Below, one piece after another: positions 6,126 through 8,916 of a stretch of DNA of 8,916 bases; the first letter of the stretch is position 1, and each line of letters starts with the position of its first letter. Source of the DNA: Lysobacterales bacterium CG02_land_8_20_14_3_00_62_12 (GTDB lineage Bacteria > Pseudomonadota > Gammaproteobacteria > Xanthomonadales > Ahniellaceae); NCBI GenBank assembly GCA_002785585.1, contig PEUI01000200.1, positions 816-9,731 of the forward strand, in the 5' to 3' direction. Both the position numbers and the translations under genes were made by a program. The notes under the pieces were generated by a model, which saw nothing but the letters and a program-made list of their open reading frames with translations, searched no databases and was not told where the DNA came from.

Positions 6126-6800
6126 TCAAGGCTTTATGAGGAAATGACAGCTTGGCGTGATCGCCTCAATTTCGGGATAGTCGAAAGTTTCGCAACGCCA
6201 ATCCATCGGACCACCGCGTGCGGCCAGCTCCAGGTCCGGGACGAATCGAATCACACCGCCAGCCACACCACTCCGCTTATCGAAAATCAACTCGACCACA
6301 CCACCCGGGCGAATATGGGTTTCACGCAAACTTTGACCGTGCCAATCAGTAGCCACTGGCATACCCACGTCAGCATTGGAACCTGCGGTGATCCCATTGC
6401 TTTGGTACATCTCGGTGATTGCGACTTTTGCGGAGGCGCCAAGCTGCAGATCAGCCGCCATCATCGCGACGTAACCTGGCTTATTTACCACGTCCTCCAG
6501 AATCTTGACGCGGTGTTTCAATGCAGAGGCATCTGCTTCAGACCGATCTTGCCGCTTGCTGCTCAGTAACGCCTGTTCCTGCAGCCGATCCACGGCGGTG
6601 CTCGTCTGCACAGATATTTTCGCAATTTTGGCCGTGCTTTCCGCCGTGGTTTGACTTGCCTCTGCCAATTTGACACCGATCTTGCCAATTGCTGTGGCAT
6701 CGACATCCTGGCTTCGATCACGCTGTTCAACGCGCCACAACAGAATCGATATCACCACAACAATCAATGCAAGAATCACCTGTAACCGCCTGGAGCGCAT
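6126..6800 (-). CDS. Membrane-anchored protein with helical stalk and type IV pilin-like globular domain
   Basis: This 224-residue protein has three parts. Residues 2-22 are Arg-rich and then hydrophobic (ILALIVVVISILLW at 9-22), a signal anchor that should leave the rest in the periplasm. Residues 35-107 are rich in Ala, Lys, Glu, Gln and Ser with spaced hydrophobics and no proline, a likely helical or coiled-coil stalk. Residues 110-219 resemble the C-terminal half of a type IVa pilin: AKVAITEMYQSNGITAGSNA (124-143) matches the helix end and alpha-beta loop, GGVVELIF (166-173) and GGVIRFVPDL (181-190) the strands, and WRC (201-203) with PSC (216-218) the disulphide-bonded loop. The prepilin cleavage site (G followed by FTLIE) is absent, so this cannot be a normal pilus subunit. 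It lies 10 bp after gcdH with a strong ribosome binding site. Two 60-base blocks (6601-6720) are about 51% GC by hand count, below the 60-65% of two blocks in gcdH. Function unknown; the pilin resemblance is by motif reading. Confidence 0.8.
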   Translation of the reverse strand: MRSRRLQVILALIVVVISILLWRVEQRDRSQDVDATAIGKIGVKLAEASQTTAESTAKIAKISVQTSTAVDRLQEQALLSSKRQDRSEADASALKHRVKILEDVVNKPGYVAMMAADLQLGASAKVAITEMYQSNGITAGSNADVGMPVATDWHGQSLRETHIRPGGVVELIFDKRSGVAGGVIRFVPDLELAARGGPMDWRCETFDYPEIEAITPSCHFLIKP

Positions 6801-6806
6801 GGCAAA

Positions 6807-6812
6807 CTCCTC
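6807..6812 (-). promoter_or_regulatory. Strong ribosome binding site of the pilin-like gene, overlapping the gcdH stop
   Basis: On the minus strand the text is TGAGGAGTTTGCCATG. GAGGAG (6812-6807) lies six bases before the ATG at 6800, and its first two bases are the last two of the gcdH TGA (6813-6811). This fixes the start of the pilin-like gene and indicates translational coupling with gcdH. Confidence 0.75.
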
Positions 6813-7974
6813 AGAACGCGTTAATGCCAGTCAACTCGCGACCGACAACCAATTGATGCACGGTTTCCGTGCCTTCGTAGGTCACCACCGACTCCAGATT
6901 CAGGGCATGCCGAATCGGGCAATATTCGGTGGTAATACCGGCACCACCGAGGATGTCGCGGGCTTCGCGGGCGATCTCCAATGCCATCCGCACGTTGTTC
7001 CACTTGGCCAGCGATACTTGCGTCGGCTGCATCTGCCCGGCATCTTTCAGGCGACCGAGTTGCAGCGACAGCAACTGCGCCAGAGTGATGCGCCGACTCA
7101 TATCGGCAAGTTTCAACTGCACCGCCTGGTTGGCCGCCAGTGGCCGGTTGAACAAAATCCGCGATTTGGAATAGTCGACCGCTTCCTTCAGACAGGCAAT
7201 GGCGGCGCCAATCGGCCCCCAGGTAATGCCGTAGCGCGCCTGCGTCAAACAACCCAGCGGGCCTTTCAGGCCTTTGACGTTGGGCAGTCGGTTGCACTCT
7301 GGTAGGCGGACGTTATCGAAGAACAAGGCCGAGGTGACCGATGCGCGCAGGCTCATCTTGCGATGGATCAGTTGGGCACTGAAACCGGGCATGTCCTTTT
7401 CGACGATGAAACCATTGATGCCATCATCGGTAAGCGCCCAGACAATGGCGATGTTGGCCAGATTGCCATTGGTGATCCACATCTTGGAGCCATTGAGCAA
7501 CCAGTCGCCACCGTCACGGCGGGCGTTGGTCTTCATGCTGGCCGGGTCCGAGCCGCCGTGTGCCTCGGTCAAGCCGAAGCAACCAATGACTTTGCCGGCC
7601 GCCATGTCGGGCAGCCAGCGCCGGCGTTGATCTTCACTGCCGTAGCTGTAGATCGGATACATGCAGAGCGAACTCTGCACCGAAGCAAAACTGCGAATGC
7701 CGGAATCGCCGCGTTCGAGCTCCTGGCAAATCAAACCGTAGCTGACCGAGTTCAAACCGGCGCCGCCGTACTCGGTCGGAATGCTGGAACCGAGCAAACC
7801 CATCGCCGCCATTTCCGGAATCAACTGCATCGGGAACTCACCGCGGTCGAAGCATTCGCCGATGATCGGCAACACCCGCTCGTCGGTAAACCGGGCGACG
7901 GCGTCTTGCACCGCGCATTCTTCTTCGCTCAACAGCGAGCGGATGTCGTAAAGATCATAGGGATTGAGGGCCAT
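6811..7974 (-). CDS. gcdH: Glutaryl-CoA dehydrogenase
   Basis: This 387-residue FAD flavoprotein of the acyl-CoA dehydrogenase family oxidises and decarboxylates glutaryl-CoA to crotonyl-CoA in lysine, tryptophan and glutarate breakdown, passing electrons to ETF. The sequence matches GcdH rather than other family members. R94 in IRSFASVQSSL corresponds to the arginine that binds the substrate's distal carboxylate. GCFGLTEAHGGSDPASM (131-147) and WITNG (about 166-170) are the flavin-binding blocks. E367 in TYEGTETVH is the catalytic base, and ILGGAGITTEY with IRHALNLESV is the typical C-terminal stretch. The end GRELTGINAF is also characteristic. Length is normal for the bacterial enzyme and no residue looks missing. 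It is the first gene of a probable two-gene unit with the pilin-like gene. The usual partner, a glutarate CoA-transferase or LysR regulator, is not in the window. The ribosome binding site before 7974 is weak. Confidence 0.93.
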   Translation of the reverse strand: MALNPYDLYDIRSLLSEEECAVQDAVARFTDERVLPIIGECFDRGEFPMQLIPEMAAMGLLGSSIPTEYGGAGLNSVSYGLICQELERGDSGIRSFASVQSSLCMYPIYSYGSEDQRRRWLPDMAAGKVIGCFGLTEAHGGSDPASMKTNARRDGGDWLLNGSKMWITNGNLANIAIVWALTDDGINGFIVEKDMPGFSAQLIHRKMSLRASVTSALFFDNVRLPECNRLPNVKGLKGPLGCLTQARYGITWGPIGAAIACLKEAVDYSKSRILFNRPLAANQAVQLKLADMSRRITLAQLLSLQLGRLKDAGQMQPTQVSLAKWNNVRMALEIAREARDILGGAGITTEYCPIRHALNLESVVTYEGTETVHQLVVGRELTGINAF

Positions 7975-8016
7975 GGTAGATCCGGATTGAGTGGGAGCAG
8001 GACGGGAAGACCGCGC

Positions 8017-8022
8017 ATTGTA
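8017..8022 (-). promoter_or_regulatory. Candidate -10 box of gcdH
   Basis: TACAAT on the minus strand matches five of six bases of the sigma-70 -10 consensus and would place transcription start near 8010, some 36 bases before the gcdH ATG. It is preceded by six C's. No good -35 box is found at 16-18 bp, so an activator may be needed or the call may be wrong. Confidence 0.3.
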
Positions 8023-8101
8023 GGGGGGATCAGTGCAGCGTTGACAGCGGCAAATGGGAAACGACAGCGCAGACTCGATCAGGGCGCGAGCGCCGAGCCA
8101 C

Positions 8102-8192
8102 TGGGGGAAGCGTCAGGCAATGGGGGAAGCGCCGACAAGCGTCGCGATTGTCGTAGTCGGCAAAAATCGCGACGCTTGTCGACGCTCCCACC
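8102..8192. repeat. REPIN-like element: two REP-type repeats facing each other, with a third partial copy
   Basis: Bases 8133-8149 and 8165-8181 are perfect inverted copies (17 bp), with the core GACAAGCGTCGCGATT on the left and its complement on the right, around a 15-base centre. Pairing continues outward with gaps to 8122 and 8192. Each arm begins with a G-rich head (GGGGGAAGCG on the plus strand; GGTGGGAGCG on the minus strand) followed by a small hairpin CGAC-AAGC-GTCG and then CGCGATT. This is the layout of REP sequences (GTGGGAGCG, hairpin, CGCGA). The head TGGGGGAAGCG also occurs alone at 8102-8112, 19 bp before the complete copy, as a truncated unit. The element fills the gap after the nucleotidase gene and may stabilise its mRNA end. 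No RAYT transposase is in the window. Confidence 0.75.
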
Positions 8193-8207
8193 CTTCACCC
8201 AATTCCC

Positions 8208-8916
8208 TCAGTGATTGGCCACGCCATGCGGCACGTGGCCAGTGGCGACGTGGGCGCTGGCGTCATCGCAATTCTGCTGCTGGTCATCGAAAAAAATATC
8301 GGCACCGAAGGCTTGCAGAAACGGCCCCTTGTCACGGCCGCCAAGAAACATCGCTTCATCGACGCGCACGCCCCATTCGCGCAACGTCAGGATCACGCGT
8401 TTGTGCGCGGGCGCCGAGCGCGCGGTGACCAAAGCGGTGCGGATCGGCGAGTGCTCGATCGGAAACGCCGCCTGCAGTCGCTGCAAGGCATCCAGAAATC
8501 CACGAAACGGACCACCGGAAAGCGGCACCTCGGCGTGCTCAGCCTCATTGCGACTGAACGCGGCGAGGCCGTGTTCGCGGCTGATCCGCTCGGACTCGTC
8601 ACCGAACAGCACCGCGTCTCCATCAAAGGCAATGCGCAGTTGATCCTGGGTCGATGCGGTCGCCGTGCCGGAAAGGATGGTCGCCGCCGCAACCCCGGCA
8701 TGGAGCGCGTTCTGCACGTCATCGGCATTGCTGGATAAAAACAGGTCGGCACCGAATGGCTGCACATACGGCCAGGTCGGCGAACCATTGGTGAACGCGG
8801 CGCGGACGATATCCAGTCCGTAGTGTTCGATGGCATTGAAGATGCGCAGCCCGGTATCGGACGAATTGCGCGACAACAAAATGACTTCGACCCGGGGCGC
8901 GCTGGCGCTTAGGCCG
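8208..8916 (-). CDS. 5'-nucleotidase, cN-I type (N-terminus beyond right edge)
   Basis: About 235 codons are visible and the frame stays open to the right edge; upstream of the TTG at 8879 the reading continues as PRVEVI, so that TTG is internal, not the start. The protein belongs to the cytosolic 5'-nucleotidase I-like family (HAD fold), which dephosphorylates nucleoside 5'-monophosphates in the cytoplasm. Recognisable blocks in order are DTGLRIFNAIEHYGLDIVRA, FGADLFLSSNADDV, FDGDAVLFGDE, LVTARSAPAHKRVILTLREW, FLGGRDKGPFLQAFGADIFF with DDQ after it, and the C-terminal VPHGVAN. The DxD-type pair in FDGDAV, the Thr in VTARS, the Lys in GRDKG and the DD pair in FFDDQ fit the HAD motifs, though the nucleophile motif may lie in the missing N-terminus. 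The usual length is near 300 residues, so roughly 60 are missing. The REPIN-like element begins 15 bases after its stop. Confidence 0.88.
   Translation of the reverse strand, partial: GLSASAPRVEVILLSRNSSDTGLRIFNAIEHYGLDIVRAAFTNGSPTWPYVQPFGADLFLSSNADDVQNALHAGVAAATILSGTATASTQDQLRIAFDGDAVLFGDESERISREHGLAAFSRNEAEHAEVPLSGGPFRGFLDALQRLQAAFPIEHSPIRTALVTARSAPAHKRVILTLREWGVRVDEAMFLGGRDKGPFLQAFGADIFFDDQQQNCDDASAHVATGHVPHGVANH

Larger units (their letters stand above)
7975..8207. other. Intergenic region between the nucleotidase gene and gcdH
   Basis: No gene is seen. The right half is taken up by the REPIN-like palindrome. The left half carries a candidate gcdH -10 box (8017-8022) and a run of six G's on the plus strand (8023-8028). 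A plus-strand open frame crosses the region but is antisense to gcdH and has no ribosome binding site or protein-like composition. Confidence 0.6.

Noticed and set aside
7991..8016. GTGGGAGC followed by CGCGC, as a possible extra REP copy
   Set aside because: Only the head resembles REP; the middle (AGGACGGGAAGACC) forms no hairpin and does not match the core at 8133-8149.
8122..8192. The repeats as a CRISPR array
   Set aside because: There are only two full units, in opposite orientation, with no regular spacers and no cas gene nearby.
7363..8738. Long plus-strand frames over gcdH and the nucleotidase gene
   Set aside because: They are antisense shadows with no ribosome binding site or family motif.

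Overview
The window looks like a chromosomal segment from a GC-rich gammaproteobacterium. It carries an AlkB alkane hydroxylase, GcdH, a cN-I type 5'-nucleotidase and a REP/REPIN-like palindrome of the kind common in Pseudomonas and Xanthomonadales relatives. A Lysobacterales/Xanthomonadales-like host is my best guess, but this rests on general resemblance, not on a marker gene.

Layout from left to right: (a) 1 to about 1317, minus strand: a long frame running off the left edge, read as the C-terminal part of a heparinase II/III-like protein that lacks its expected N-terminal half. (b) 1318-1614: no gene; it holds short repeats and a plausible promoter/operator for the next gene. (c) 1615-2697, plus strand: alkB. 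(d) 2741-3640, minus strand: a class III adenylate cyclase with a C-terminal FHA domain, convergent with alkB. (e) 3770-6046, minus strand: a fused alpha-beta E1 component of a 2-oxo acid dehydrogenase, followed by a candidate terminator. (f) 6126-6800, minus strand: an unusual membrane-anchored protein with a helical stalk and a type IV pilin-like head. (g) 6811-7974, minus strand: glutaryl-CoA dehydrogenase (gcdH). (h) 7975-8207: no gene; it contains a REPIN-like palindrome. (i) 8208 to the right edge, minus strand: a 5'-nucleotidase lacking its N-terminus in this window.

AlkB, the E1 enzyme and GcdH all belong to catabolism that ends in acyl-CoAs, and the cyclase could report metabolic state through cAMP. 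However, the genes do not form one operon and no partner genes (rubredoxin, E2/E3, CoA-transferase, Crp) are present, so a shared pathway is only inference. The only convincing transcriptional pair is gcdH and the pilin-like gene: the ribosome binding site of the second overlaps the stop codon of the first.

The most unusual object is the pilin-like protein at 6126-6800. It keeps a recognisable pilin globular domain with a C-terminal cysteine pair, but has no prepilin signal. An ordinary signal-anchor helix and a long helical stalk replace the pilin N-terminal helix.
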